64,000 bases of DNA from Affinundibacterium baiyunense (GTDB lineage Bacteria > Pseudomonadota > Gammaproteobacteria > Burkholderiales > Burkholderiaceae_D): positions 62,001 to 126,000 of the forward strand of contig NZ_JAGSPM010000003.1 in the NCBI RefSeq assembly GCF_018139645.1. Direction: 5' to 3'. A program made the translations under genes and the position numbers. Below are positions 52,373-60,660 of this stretch, piece after piece. The notes beneath the pieces were generated by a model. That model made no database searches. It was not told the origin of the DNA and saw nothing but the letters and a program-made list of their open reading frames with translations. The first letter of the stretch is position 1. Each line of letters opens with the position of its first letter.

Positions 52373-53108
52373 GATGTTGACTATGAAGCTGGCGCTGGAA
52401 TTGACTATAAAGTTGACTATCAGGTTGGCTATCAGACTGACTCGTTGGTAATAAACATTGCGGAACAAAATCCTTGATTGGTAAAACAATGGGCTTGATC
52501 TGCTGCGCCCCTCGTCGCTTAAACACCTCAATTTGTAAACCCGTATGTTGGCGTGATAGTTTTAGTCTTAAGGGTGCAGGCGAAGGGCTGAACTGACTTT
52601 CCCACGGACGTATCAGGCAAAACAAACACCGCCCCGCTTGGGCTGCCAAATGCAAGCGACGTAAAGCATCAGCGGTAAATCGATGACCCGTCGATTGCCA
52701 CAGCAATAAGGCACTGCAAGCTTGATTCTTTACAATCTGCTCTGCTGCCCACAAAGCATCTTGTGGTTTGCTACACGGTAGCCATAACACCCGCGATAAA
52801 TCTAGACGCAAAGCAGAAAGTGCCAGAATCTGCGGTTGATAAGGTGTATTCAAAAAAATGATCCTGCCCTCTTTTAATTGCGCTAATGCCGGGCTCAGTA
52901 ATTGCAATTCCGCGCTGCCAGCTTGCTGTACTAATAATTCAGTTAAATTCGCTAAAGGCCAACCTGCTCCAGGTAATTCCTTAGCCAACGAGGGATATGC
53001 ACAGTCCAAATAATCGCCAAAGCTACGCCCCAACTGCGATGCGCGCCACAAAGACGGGTGCAGATTTTCCAAATTGACATGAGGACGTGGTGATGTAGCG
53101 GAAAACAT
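52287..53108 (-). CDS. imuA: ImuA, RecA-like SOS mutasome protein
   Basis: 273 residues from ATG 53108 (MFSATSPRPH); an ATG three codons earlier (53117) is possible. LWRASQLGRSF, GAGWPLANLTELLVQQAGSAELQLLSPALAQL and LALSALRLDLSRVLWLPCSKPQDALWAAEQIVKNQACSALLLW follow the RecA/SulA-like ImuA family. The C-terminal 60 residues are a low-complexity Ser/Gln/Asp repeat (SQSDSQPDSQLYSQFQRQ) that coincides with the DNA repeat where imuB begins. First gene of the LexA-controlled operon. Confidence 0.95.
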   Translation of the reverse strand: MFSATSPRPHVNLENLHPSLWRASQLGRSFGDYLDCAYPSLAKELPGAGWPLANLTELLVQQAGSAELQLLSPALAQLKEGRIIFLNTPYQPQILALSALRLDLSRVLWLPCSKPQDALWAAEQIVKNQACSALLLWQSTGHRFTADALRRLHLAAQAGRCLFCLIRPWESQFSPSPAPLRLKLSRQHTGLQIEVFKRRGAQQIKPIVLPIKDFVPQCLLPTSQSDSQPDSQLYSQFQRQLHSQHHAKLDSSIVDSHLPTAARAGGVSSALVG

Positions 53109-53786
53109 AATAAGCAAAAATACTGAATGGATATACAGTATATTCCTTGTTTAAGGCTTTTTCAAAGCTTTGCTTAAATATTTTTTTGCCTGCTTTTTAC
53201 AGAGGTGACCAATAGTTTTTACCTAGCAAATCAAGCAATGCATCATGCATGCGGAAACACAATTTCGCTAGGTTATTAACAACATGCTCACCTGAGCAAT
53301 TTTACGGAGTTACCAAAATGAAAAAGATGGCATTACCAATAAATTGCATAAATCGAATCTGCCTACAAACAAGGTCGCAATGAATCGAATAACGATAAAG
53401 AGACATAAGACGAGCTGCAGCTACCTCACTACCAAACTGGCATCAAGCAAACTAAGACAGCAACCGATGAGATGCCTCAAGAAAACAGTTTCTCTTTTTT
53501 GCGCTTTTGTCGATTTTCTGGCGCTGATGCCCGCCCACTTGTTTCTTCCTTTCCCTCTATAATTATTTTTGGTTTTTTAAAGCAAGCAGTACAAGATATT
53601 TTTTGACCTCGCGAGCATGCAATCGCTAGCTCCAAAAAAATAGAATTGTGCGACTTCATATTGCGATTTTTTTGTGATGATTTTCTCTTACGAAGATCCG
53701 CAATTTATCCACAAGTCGATATACAACATCGCTTACTTTAGTGCACTTTAAAAATCATTCTGTCGACAATTTTTTGAGGAAAAACG
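53109..53786. other. Intergenic region between imuA and the YeeE/YedE genes, 678 nt
   Basis: It holds the LexA box (53121-53140). A 21-codon frame at 53318-53383 (MKKMALPINCINRICLQTRSQ) has a CGGAG Shine-Dalgarno but no recognised function; it may be the decayed start of an exported gene. Longer frames at 53344-53562 and 53477-53659 look random. A+T-rich. Confidence 0.5.
53121..53140 (-). promoter_or_regulatory. LexA (SOS) box upstream of imuA
   Basis: On the minus strand the 20 bases read TACTGTATATCCATTCAGTA, which keeps TACTG-N10-CAGTA and matches the E. coli consensus at 17 of 20 positions. It ends 12 nt before the imuA ATG at 53108. LexA bound here would block imuA-imuB-dnaE2 until DNA damage. 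Confidence 0.92.
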
Positions 53787-54227
53787 ATGCACATCGCATG
53801 GGAACAATTTACGCCGTTTACTGCAATCAGTGGCGGTTTATTAATCGGTTTAGCATCAGTTTTATTGATGGCAGGAATTGGCCGAATTGCAGGTGTGACA
53901 GGTATTCTTGCGGGCATTTTTACTGGCCTATTTCAACCCAATAAATCCGAATGGTCATGGCGCCTTGCATTTATTCTCGGCCTCGCTGTTAGCCCCTTTT
54001 TGTACAGTCTATTTGCTGAACTGCCTGCCATCGATATGCAACTAGATTGGTCTGCAATTTTGTTTGCTGGTCTCATCGTTGGCTTCGGCACCCGACTCGG
54101 TTCTGGTTGTACAAGTGGGCATGGCGTTTGCGGTATTTCACGCTTATCACCGCGCTCTATCATCGCCACCATCGTGTTTATGGCTGCGGGTTTCGCGACA
54201 GTTGCACTAATTCGCCACATCCTTTAA
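53787..54227 (+). CDS. YeeE/YedE-family sulfur transporter half (first)
   Basis: 146 residues, four membrane helices. GLLIGLASVLLMAGIGRIAGVTGILAG and the signature GFGTRLGSGCTSGHGVCGISRLSPRS identify the YeeE/YedE family, with the conserved cysteines in GCTSGHGVC. The protein is a half-length version that pairs with the next gene (16 nt away), like the two-component PmpA/PmpB arrangement. Known full-length members import thiosulfate. Ligand here is inferred. Confidence 0.93.
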   Translation: MHIAWEQFTPFTAISGGLLIGLASVLLMAGIGRIAGVTGILAGIFTGLFQPNKSEWSWRLAFILGLAVSPFLYSLFAELPAIDMQLDWSAILFAGLIVGFGTRLGSGCTSGHGVCGISRLSPRSIIATIVFMAAGFATVALIRHIL

Positions 54228-54243
54228 TTGAGATTAATTTTTT

Positions 54244-54705
54244 ATGTTGATTAACGTTTTCATCGCTGCAATCAGTGGCATTATTTTTGGCTTAGGCTTG
54301 ATCATTGCTGGCATGGCAAACCCAACTAAAGTGTTGGCGTTTCTAGATTTGTTTGGTGCTTGGGATCCATCTTTGGCATTAGTCATGGCAGGTGCAATCG
54401 GCATCGCTATTTTGCCGTTCACTATCCTAAAAAAGAAGACCTTAGCGTGGTCCGGCCAGCCACTGCGTTTTCCTAAAAAAACGGATATTGATGGTCGTTT
54501 AATTGTTGGCAGTTTGTTGTTTGGAATAGGCTGGGGAATCGCTGGAATTTGTCCTGGCCCAAGCATTATTTTACTCGGCGCAGGGATTGCTAAAGGCGCT
54601 GGATTTGTACTGACGATGTGCTTAGGAATGTGGCTTGCTGATCGCTTCAACCAAATAACAGCGCGTCGCAATCCTAGCCAAATCAATGACTATAACGACG
54701 ACTAA
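54244..54705 (+). CDS. YeeE/YedE-family sulfur transporter half (second)
   Basis: 153 residues, four membrane helices. It has GLGLIIAGMANPTKVLAFLDLFGAWDPSLALVMAGA and GIGWGIAGICPGPSIILLGAG, the second-half signature with the conserved Cys in GICPGP. It belongs with the preceding gene as a heteromeric transporter of a small sulfur compound. Confidence 0.93.
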   Translation: MLINVFIAAISGIIFGLGLIIAGMANPTKVLAFLDLFGAWDPSLALVMAGAIGIAILPFTILKKKTLAWSGQPLRFPKKTDIDGRLIVGSLLFGIGWGIAGICPGPSIILLGAGIAKGAGFVLTMCLGMWLADRFNQITARRNPSQINDYNDD

Positions 54706-54776
54706 TTTTTCTTCAAAAAATTCAGATATTCGTAAAAATAAGTAAGAACAAGGACATCACAAACTGTCGTATAAAT

Positions 54777-54828
54777 AAAAAATGCCTCGTCCGATTTTCT
54801 AAGCAGAAAATCCAAACGGGGCATTTTT
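54777..54828. terminator. Nested bidirectional terminator
   Basis: Outer arms aaaaatgcc (54778-54786) and ggcattttt (54820-54828) pair; an inner stem gattttc / gaaaatc (54793-54799 and 54806-54812) pairs as well. The A-run before and T-run after the stem suit termination in both directions. It follows the transporter operon. Confidence 0.85.
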
Positions 54829-54957
54829 ATATCTAAAGAAGCAACTTATTCGAATATATCAATAGACTTTCTCGTAATTTGTAAATTCCCCACTAGCATA
54901 AGCTTATGTTAACATCGTGTTTTTCGACATCGCTTCTTCATCAAGAGAAACATCGCA

Positions 54958-56472
54958 ATGGATAACGTAGCAACTTCGGCTTCTTCGGCACCCGTCATTA
55001 GCGCTAGCGCACTTGAACAACACTTCGCGCCATTTAGAGAACAAATCATCGGTATCAATCAACAATTTGAGTCACCTTACGGCACAAAAAATATTGTTTA
55101 TACCGATTGGACAGCTAGCGGACGCCTATATCGCCCGATCGAAGAAAAATTAATCAACGTATTTGGTCCATTTGTTGCCAACACCCATACCGAGACAACC
55201 ATCTCCGGTACTGCGATGACCTTGGCGTATCACGAAGCCAAACACATTATTAAGAAGCATGTGAATGCCGATGACAACGATGTGTTGATCAATGACGGTA
55301 CGGGCATGACGGGTGTGGTGAATAAGTTTCAACGGATTCTTGGTTTCAAAGTACCAGAATCCTTAAAAGACTATTTCTCACTACCTAAAGATAAACGTCC
55401 CATCGTTTTTATCTCACACATGGAGCACCACTCTAACCAAACTTCTTGGTTGGAGACGATTGCCGATGTTGAAGTGATTCCAGCTGATGAACAAGGCTTA
55501 TTTTGTATTGATAACTTAAAAGCTTTACTGCACAAGTATCAAGATAGAGCAATGAAGATCGCGTCCATTACTTCTTGCTCGAATGTCACTGGGATTAAGA
55601 CTCCCTATTACGAAGTCGCTAAGTTAATGCATCAAAACAATGGCTTGTGCTTTGTGGATTTTGCTTGCTCCGGCCCCTATGTTGAAATCAATATGCATCC
55701 AGCTGATCCGGAATGCTATTTAGATGCGATCTTTTTTTCACCGCACAAATTTTTAGGTGGCCCTGGCACTTCCGGCGTGTTGGTATTCAATAAAAAACTC
55801 TATCGCAATATGGTGCCCGATTGCCCGGGCGGTGGCACAGTGACTTGGACTAATCCTTGGGGTGAACATCAATACATCGATAATATTGAAAGCCGTGAAG
55901 ATGGCGGTACGCCCGGCTTTTTACAGGTCATCAAAACTGCATTAGCCATACAGCTTAAAGAGCAAATGGGCGTTGCCAATATTTTGGCTCGCGAAAAAGA
56001 AATCACCGATTTTGTATTTGCTGAACTCGGAAAAATCCCCAACTTAGCTATACTCGCCCCTCAACATCAAAATCGTCTTGGTGTGATCTCTTTCTTCATC
56101 CAAGATTTACATTTTAATCTTGGCGTTAAACTGCTAAATGATCGTTTCGGCATTCAAACCCGCGGCGGCTGTAGCTGTGCAGGTACTTATGGTCATTACT
56201 TACTCAACGTTGATCAAGAAACTTCACATAAACTCACTGACCAAATTAGCTCTGGTGATTTAACGAGCAAACCTGGTTGGATACGCATGTCAATTCATCC
56301 GACAACGACCAATGCCGAAATCGCTTATGTTTGCGCCAGCATTAAACAATTAGCAGAGCAACATCAAGAATGGGCAACTGCATATCGTTACGACTGTGCG
56401 ACTAACGAGTTCCTACACAAAGAAGCAAAACCAGTCGAAGCAACTATGGTGGCTAACTGGTTCGCAGTTTAA
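54958..56472 (+). CDS. Class V aminotransferase / cysteine-desulfurase-like enzyme
   Basis: 504 residues. PLP lysine in FFSPHKFLGGPGTSG; substrate and cofactor segments include YTDWTASGRLYRPIEEKL, HMEHHSNQTSW, FVDFACSGPY and the C-terminal RGGCSCAGTYGH, whose cysteines occupy the position of the desulfurase loop. Longer than NifS/IscS (about 400). It is next to the sulfur transporter genes, so a role in handling sulfur (for example desulfuration of a cysteine-like compound) is plausible but not shown. Confidence 0.9.
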   Translation: MDNVATSASSAPVISASALEQHFAPFREQIIGINQQFESPYGTKNIVYTDWTASGRLYRPIEEKLINVFGPFVANTHTETTISGTAMTLAYHEAKHIIKKHVNADDNDVLINDGTGMTGVVNKFQRILGFKVPESLKDYFSLPKDKRPIVFISHMEHHSNQTSWLETIADVEVIPADEQGLFCIDNLKALLHKYQDRAMKIASITSCSNVTGIKTPYYEVAKLMHQNNGLCFVDFACSGPYVEINMHPADPECYLDAIFFSPHKFLGGPGTSGVLVFNKKLYRNMVPDCPGGGTVTWTNPWGEHQYIDNIESREDGGTPGFLQVIKTALAIQLKEQMGVANILAREKEITDFVFAELGKIPNLAILAPQHQNRLGVISFFIQDLHFNLGVKLLNDRFGIQTRGGCSCAGTYGHYLLNVDQETSHKLTDQISSGDLTSKPGWIRMSIHPTTTNAEIAYVCASIKQLAEQHQEWATAYRYDCATNEFLHKEAKPVEATMVANWFAV

Positions 56473-56744
56473 TTCGTCAATGATGCAGTATCGCTTACCC
56501 AAATCACTAAATCACTAAACCACCAACGGGTAAGCGATCAGTGAATCAAACAGATTCATTTAGCAAACGTCTTGAGAAATCAAGAAATCACCAATTTCAC
56601 GTATACTACATTTTCTTCTGTCGCGCAGACTACTAAGCACGTCCTGTTCTTATCACCTCCAAGCTCTCAGAATCATCGCAATTAAATGCCAACTCGATAC
56701 AGTCTTCTACTGCATCGAGATTTATCTCATTTTTAAGGAATTTC

Positions 56745-57062
56745 ATGTCACAAGTTCAATCCTGGTCTGCTATCAACGATAGTGCTATTTCAGAAATCAA
56801 CGTACGTCAGCAACATCGCCCAAGCGAAAATTTCAAGTTCTATAGCAATACCTATGAAGCCAATCAAAGTATCACCATCAAGGCTTCACATAGCTTTCAT
56901 TTGTATGTACTCAAAGGCAGTTGTTCTTTGATGGTGAATAGCCAAACTGTCGATCTGGATGCAGAACAATTTATACAATTAAAACATGGTATTTATACTT
57001 GCAAGACAGGCAGTGAAGGTCTGAGTATCGTTAAAGTGTTTAGCAAAACATCCAACAAATAA
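56745..57062 (+). CDS. Small cupin-like protein
   Basis: 105 residues, ATG with AAGGAATTTC upstream. FYSNTYEANQSITIKASHSFHLYVLKGSCSLMVNSQTVDLDAEQFIQLKHGIYTC has the two-motif spacing of a cupin barrel, though only some metal-ligand histidines are present. It is followed by another small gene 20 nt later. It could be a metabolite-binding or sensor protein. Confidence 0.75.
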   Translation: MSQVQSWSAINDSAISEINVRQQHRPSENFKFYSNTYEANQSITIKASHSFHLYVLKGSCSLMVNSQTVDLDAEQFIQLKHGIYTCKTGSEGLSIVKVFSKTSNK

Positions 57063-57082
57063 ATAAGCAAATAAGAGATCAC

Positions 57083-57571
57083 ATGTCTGAAACAATAACA
57101 TCCGATGAAGGCACTTTGATTCAAGAATCACGCGTTTGGCAAGCGAAAGGCTGGACCGCGCGCGTGATAAAAAATGAAGAGGATGATGGCTGGGCAGTTG
57201 CGATGTACAAAGATGGTGAAGCGGAAGCAGCGCTAATTGGCCCATGGACAATGGGACGCGACAAGAAAAATCCTAAGCCATTAGATCACAACGCATTCAA
57301 TACTTTAGTCAAAACCGCAAGTGAGTTTGTACGTCGTCATGAACAGCAACTGCATGCGAGTCTGAACAAAAGTTTAATGCTCAATGCGGATGACACTGAT
57401 TACAAAATTTGTTTGCAAATCATTCCGGATGAAGATGACCCACACGCTTATCTAAGTGCATTCAATAACAATGGCGAACAGATTGCGAAAATTAAAGTCC
57501 GCCCCGATTTCAAATTGAATCCATCTTCCGCAGCCAAGTGGTTAGAGCAAGGTTTTCAACGCCTCGACTAG
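57083..57571 (+). CDS. Small conserved protein of unknown function
   Basis: 162 residues, soluble. Notable segments: WTARVIKNEEDDGWAVAMYKDGEAEAALIGPWTMGRDKKNPKPLD and FNTLVKTASEFVRRHEQQLHASL. No recognised domain. Probably co-transcribed with the cupin 20 nt upstream. Confidence 0.8.
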   Translation: MSETITSDEGTLIQESRVWQAKGWTARVIKNEEDDGWAVAMYKDGEAEAALIGPWTMGRDKKNPKPLDHNAFNTLVKTASEFVRRHEQQLHASLNKSLMLNADDTDYKICLQIIPDEDDPHAYLSAFNNNGEQIAKIKVRPDFKLNPSSAAKWLEQGFQRLD

Positions 57572-57592
57572 GCAGCTCAATAGCTCAAAAAA

Positions 57593-57624
57593 AACGCGCA
57601 ATCAAGGTCAATTGATTGCGCGTT
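57593..57624 (-). terminator. Intrinsic terminator for the beta-barrel gene
   Basis: A perfect 13-bp stem (aacgcgcaatcaa / ttgattgcgcgtt, arms 57593-57605 and 57612-57624, loop ggtcaa) is followed on the minus strand by eight T residues. It would end the minus-strand transcript of the gene starting at 58281. Confidence 0.9.
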
Positions 57625-57702
57625 CGTACTACTATGATGTTGCGATTAAATACGTAATTTCCGGTAAGATCTATTTCAAAAACAGCTAACAACTACGCCA
57701 AA

Positions 57703-58281
57703 TTAAAACGTGTATTGCACACCAACTGAGAAATTATTAACTGTATTTTTCTCGTCACCGATTTTTACACGGCGTGATTCGAACTCACCACGCAATGCGA
57801 TTTCTTTGCTGACTTTATAAGTCAAACCTAAACCAGCGACAGGCTGTGTTGATTTCGTATCTTCAGAGAATGAAAACGCCGATGGAACGTTCGCTTTCGT
57901 ATCAACGGAAACACGCGCAACGCCCAATTTCGCGAAGCCACCAAATTGCTCAGTAAAGTCATGCTTGAGCACACCTGCCAATTCAAAGCCTGTACCCTTC
58001 GCTTCTGCTGATGCATTAACTGCACCAATCGCGGCATTTGCTTTTACTTTACCTAAGGAGAAGTAACTTGCTTCTACCGCAAAGTTTTTATCGATGTTAT
58101 AACCACCGATCACTTTGTATGAATTCGTTGTCTTATCGCAGCTCACACCTGATTGATTGCAATCGACATTCCATTTAGATTGTCCAACTGTACCGCCAAC
58201 ATACACTTGTGCAGAAGCGGAAGCGCCGATACCCAAACCAGCGACCAACAACAGGGACACAAACAAATTTTTCTTCAACAT
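57703..58281 (-). CDS. Small outer-membrane beta-barrel protein
   Basis: 192 residues. Signal peptide MLKKNLFVSLLLVAGLGIGASASAQ. Alternating hydrophobic strands (YVGGTVGQSKWNVDC, NSYKVIGGYNIDKNFAVEASYFSLGKVK, GFELAGVLKHDFTEQFGGFAKLGVARV) and a C-terminal Phe (VGVQYTF) mark an OmpA/opacity-type eight-stranded barrel. Porin or surface role unknown. Confidence 0.9.
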   Translation of the reverse strand: MLKKNLFVSLLLVAGLGIGASASAQVYVGGTVGQSKWNVDCNQSGVSCDKTTNSYKVIGGYNIDKNFAVEASYFSLGKVKANAAIGAVNASAEAKGTGFELAGVLKHDFTEQFGGFAKLGVARVSVDTKANVPSAFSFSEDTKSTQPVAGLGLTYKVSKEIALRGEFESRRVKIGDEKNTVNNFSVGVQYTF

Positions 58282-58570
58282 ATGAACCTCTATTAAAAGT
58301 AATCAAAACCAGCTGCTTCAATGTATGCACTGCTTTTGATCGCTGTGCACAACATGGAAGCGAGTCTAATGTTGGGGTCAAAGAAATCGAAATTTGTTTT
58401 ACTAAGTCGTCTTATATAAACTAAGTAGTATTGAAATACAGTACCTTTAGTCAAAAAGTACGCATCAACTTTCGTACGAAGGCATCGCTAGCAGACCTCA
58501 AATAAACAAAACTGGCTACATAAAATTTCAATGCGATTCTATGTAACCAAATCAACTCCACAATTAAGTT

Positions 58571-60583
58571 TTACTTCGCTGAACAAATAAACGGGTACTC
58601 ACGATTATCGATAATTGGCTCGATACCGAAGAAATCATTCAGCACTGACTCTGCCGTGCAGTAAGCGCCCTCCACCCATGCTTGATCATTTGAATACGCT
58701 TCACCAACAATAAAAATATTCACATCGGTTTTTTCCATCAATTGCGAAGGCTTACGAATCTTCTGCTGTACGTCACCGATATTAAAATGCGACGCCCATG
58801 CGTGGTAGCCAGCATTAAAAGGTGGCAATGACCAATCCATATAAGCAGCTTCAACAGGTGCTGGCACCATGCTGTAATCTGAATTAGGACCAAAATGAAT
58901 TTCAGCTAATTGTTTACGCAGCATTTTGACCATGCGTGTTGGAACCTTTTTCGGGCCTTGCAAGGTCTGTACATTTTCATTCGTAGGAATGTGTTGCTCT
59001 TGATTTGGTTCTAGTTCCATCTCTTTCCAAAACGTCGTATAGACTTCATCGTCATAGCTGGCTAGCAAGCCATAGATAGGTTTGGCTTTGGTATCACTGG
59101 CGTTATTACCAAAATACACGACTTGACGAATTGGCGTGTCAGTCACGCTAGGGCCTATCGTGTTATTCAAAGTCACTTGTAGTAAAGCGTTTTCGTGTTT
59201 AAGACTTAAACGCTCTTCCGTGATCGCTTCCACTGCACCGATCAAATCTGCAGAACTCGCATAAGGAATGCCAACTAAACTACTTAATGCTTTTAAAGTT
59301 GTCTTCGATAAACCCATAGCCTTTAATTGCACTACTGCGCGTTGGGTCACTTCGTAGCCTGTTAATTGCGGCATATAAGTCGGTGGATTTTCTGCGTCCG
59401 CAGTCCACCATGGCGTATCAAAGAACATTCCAACTTTGTAAGATGGTTGCATGATGGCGGCCTCTAAATACAATTGCACTTTACGGTGATTGAGAACATC
59501 AGTCACGCCCGCATCAGCATCAAAGCGAGAACCTTGTGCCACCTGCTCAATCGCATGGCGCGGCATCGCTAACCACGCAGCATCGGTCGTTTTGGTGCCA
59601 GCTTTTTTCCATGGATTTTCACGTGTTGCATAGCTGTAGTGAATGACTTTATCTTTGGCAACGATAGATTGCAGGCGCGTATTCGGTTGATAGTTGAAGA
59701 TCACGCCCTGCGCTTTAGCGAGCTTGACGATTTGCTCGAACAAGGCGTTAAACATGCCTGAGTAGCCGATATTAATCGTCTTATATTGATTGCCCGGGGT
59801 GAATTCATTATTCGCTTGAAACGCGTAAGCAGAGTTCCAATTGATCACATTGGAGCTATAGCCATTGCCATCCGCTGCATAGTTATAGCCTTCACTGCCT
59901 AATTGGTCGTACATCAAATTCCAGTAACCGATATCTTTTAATTTATCGCCTTTTTGATAAACAGAGGCATCGCCCGTTTCCACCTTAATCACGCCGTCAC
60001 GATAAAAAGTATCCCATTGACGACGGGTCAGATTTTTGTTCACTGATAATTTTTCTAAGGTCGAGAATCCATTATCTGGCGCGCCATCTGCGCCATAATG
60101 ATCAACGTGATAAGGCGCAGGATTTTGCGAAGTAATTTGGTTTAAAAAAAAGTTCTTACTGCGCAAATAGTAAAGAGGGTTCGTCGATTCATTAAATGGC
60201 ACAGAATATTTGTCGAGCCCTAATTGCTTGATGACCGTCGTGACGACTCGATGGCCGGGTGCAGTGCCGTTGTTCGCATCTTTTGCATTCATATCCCAAT
60301 CGGAATAACGCATACCGCCGAGTTCTAGGTAGGACTGTGATTGATCATTTTTGTAGTGCCAAGTGCAGATACGCGCACCCGCAGCGCGAGTACCGGGAAA
60401 GGCTTTAGAAAAGTCGTAACGTCCCCAATCGTAGAGCTCTAGGGTGTCGCCTTTTGAGAGCTTTTTACTTTTATCTTTACTGTTTTTGACCTCACCATTG
60501 AGTAAGCGCCATGCGGTGTATAAACCGGCAGCACCAGCACCAAAGATAGAATATGTCTTCGCATTTGAATTTGCTTTTGCCAT
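58571..60583 (-). CDS. Flavin monoamine oxidase (tryptophan/phenylalanine oxidase-like)
   Basis: 670 residues, no signal peptide. FAD-binding YSIFGAGAAGLYTAWRLLN at about 11-29 and the C-terminal FAD contact NIFIVGEAYSNDQAWVEGAYCTAESVL are typical of the amine oxidase superfamily, and the length is that of VioA/IaaM-type L-amino-acid oxidases or monooxygenases. ELGGMRYSD and AMPRHAIEQV are further family marks. It lies 77 nt downstream of a ThDP decarboxylase, likely one operon. The substrate cannot be read from sequence; an aromatic amino acid is a guess. Confidence 0.85.
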   Translation of the reverse strand: MAKANSNAKTYSIFGAGAAGLYTAWRLLNGEVKNSKDKSKKLSKGDTLELYDWGRYDFSKAFPGTRAAGARICTWHYKNDQSQSYLELGGMRYSDWDMNAKDANNGTAPGHRVVTTVIKQLGLDKYSVPFNESTNPLYYLRSKNFFLNQITSQNPAPYHVDHYGADGAPDNGFSTLEKLSVNKNLTRRQWDTFYRDGVIKVETGDASVYQKGDKLKDIGYWNLMYDQLGSEGYNYAADGNGYSSNVINWNSAYAFQANNEFTPGNQYKTINIGYSGMFNALFEQIVKLAKAQGVIFNYQPNTRLQSIVAKDKVIHYSYATRENPWKKAGTKTTDAAWLAMPRHAIEQVAQGSRFDADAGVTDVLNHRKVQLYLEAAIMQPSYKVGMFFDTPWWTADAENPPTYMPQLTGYEVTQRAVVQLKAMGLSKTTLKALSSLVGIPYASSADLIGAVEAITEERLSLKHENALLQVTLNNTIGPSVTDTPIRQVVYFGNNASDTKAKPIYGLLASYDDEVYTTFWKEMELEPNQEQHIPTNENVQTLQGPKKVPTRMVKMLRKQLAEIHFGPNSDYSMVPAPVEAAYMDWSLPPFNAGYHAWASHFNIGDVQQKIRKPSQLMEKTDVNIFIVGEAYSNDQAWVEGAYCTAESVLNDFFGIEPIIDNREYPFICSAK

Positions 60584-60660
60584 GAAAGTCTCCTACTAAA
60601 TAATTAGAATGATTGGAACAATTAAAATAATTGATTACTTGTTGATGACTAAATACGTGC

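Noticed and set aside
53344..53562. 72-codon plus-strand frame upstream of the YeeE/YedE genes
   Set aside because: No Shine-Dalgarno and composition unlike a protein.
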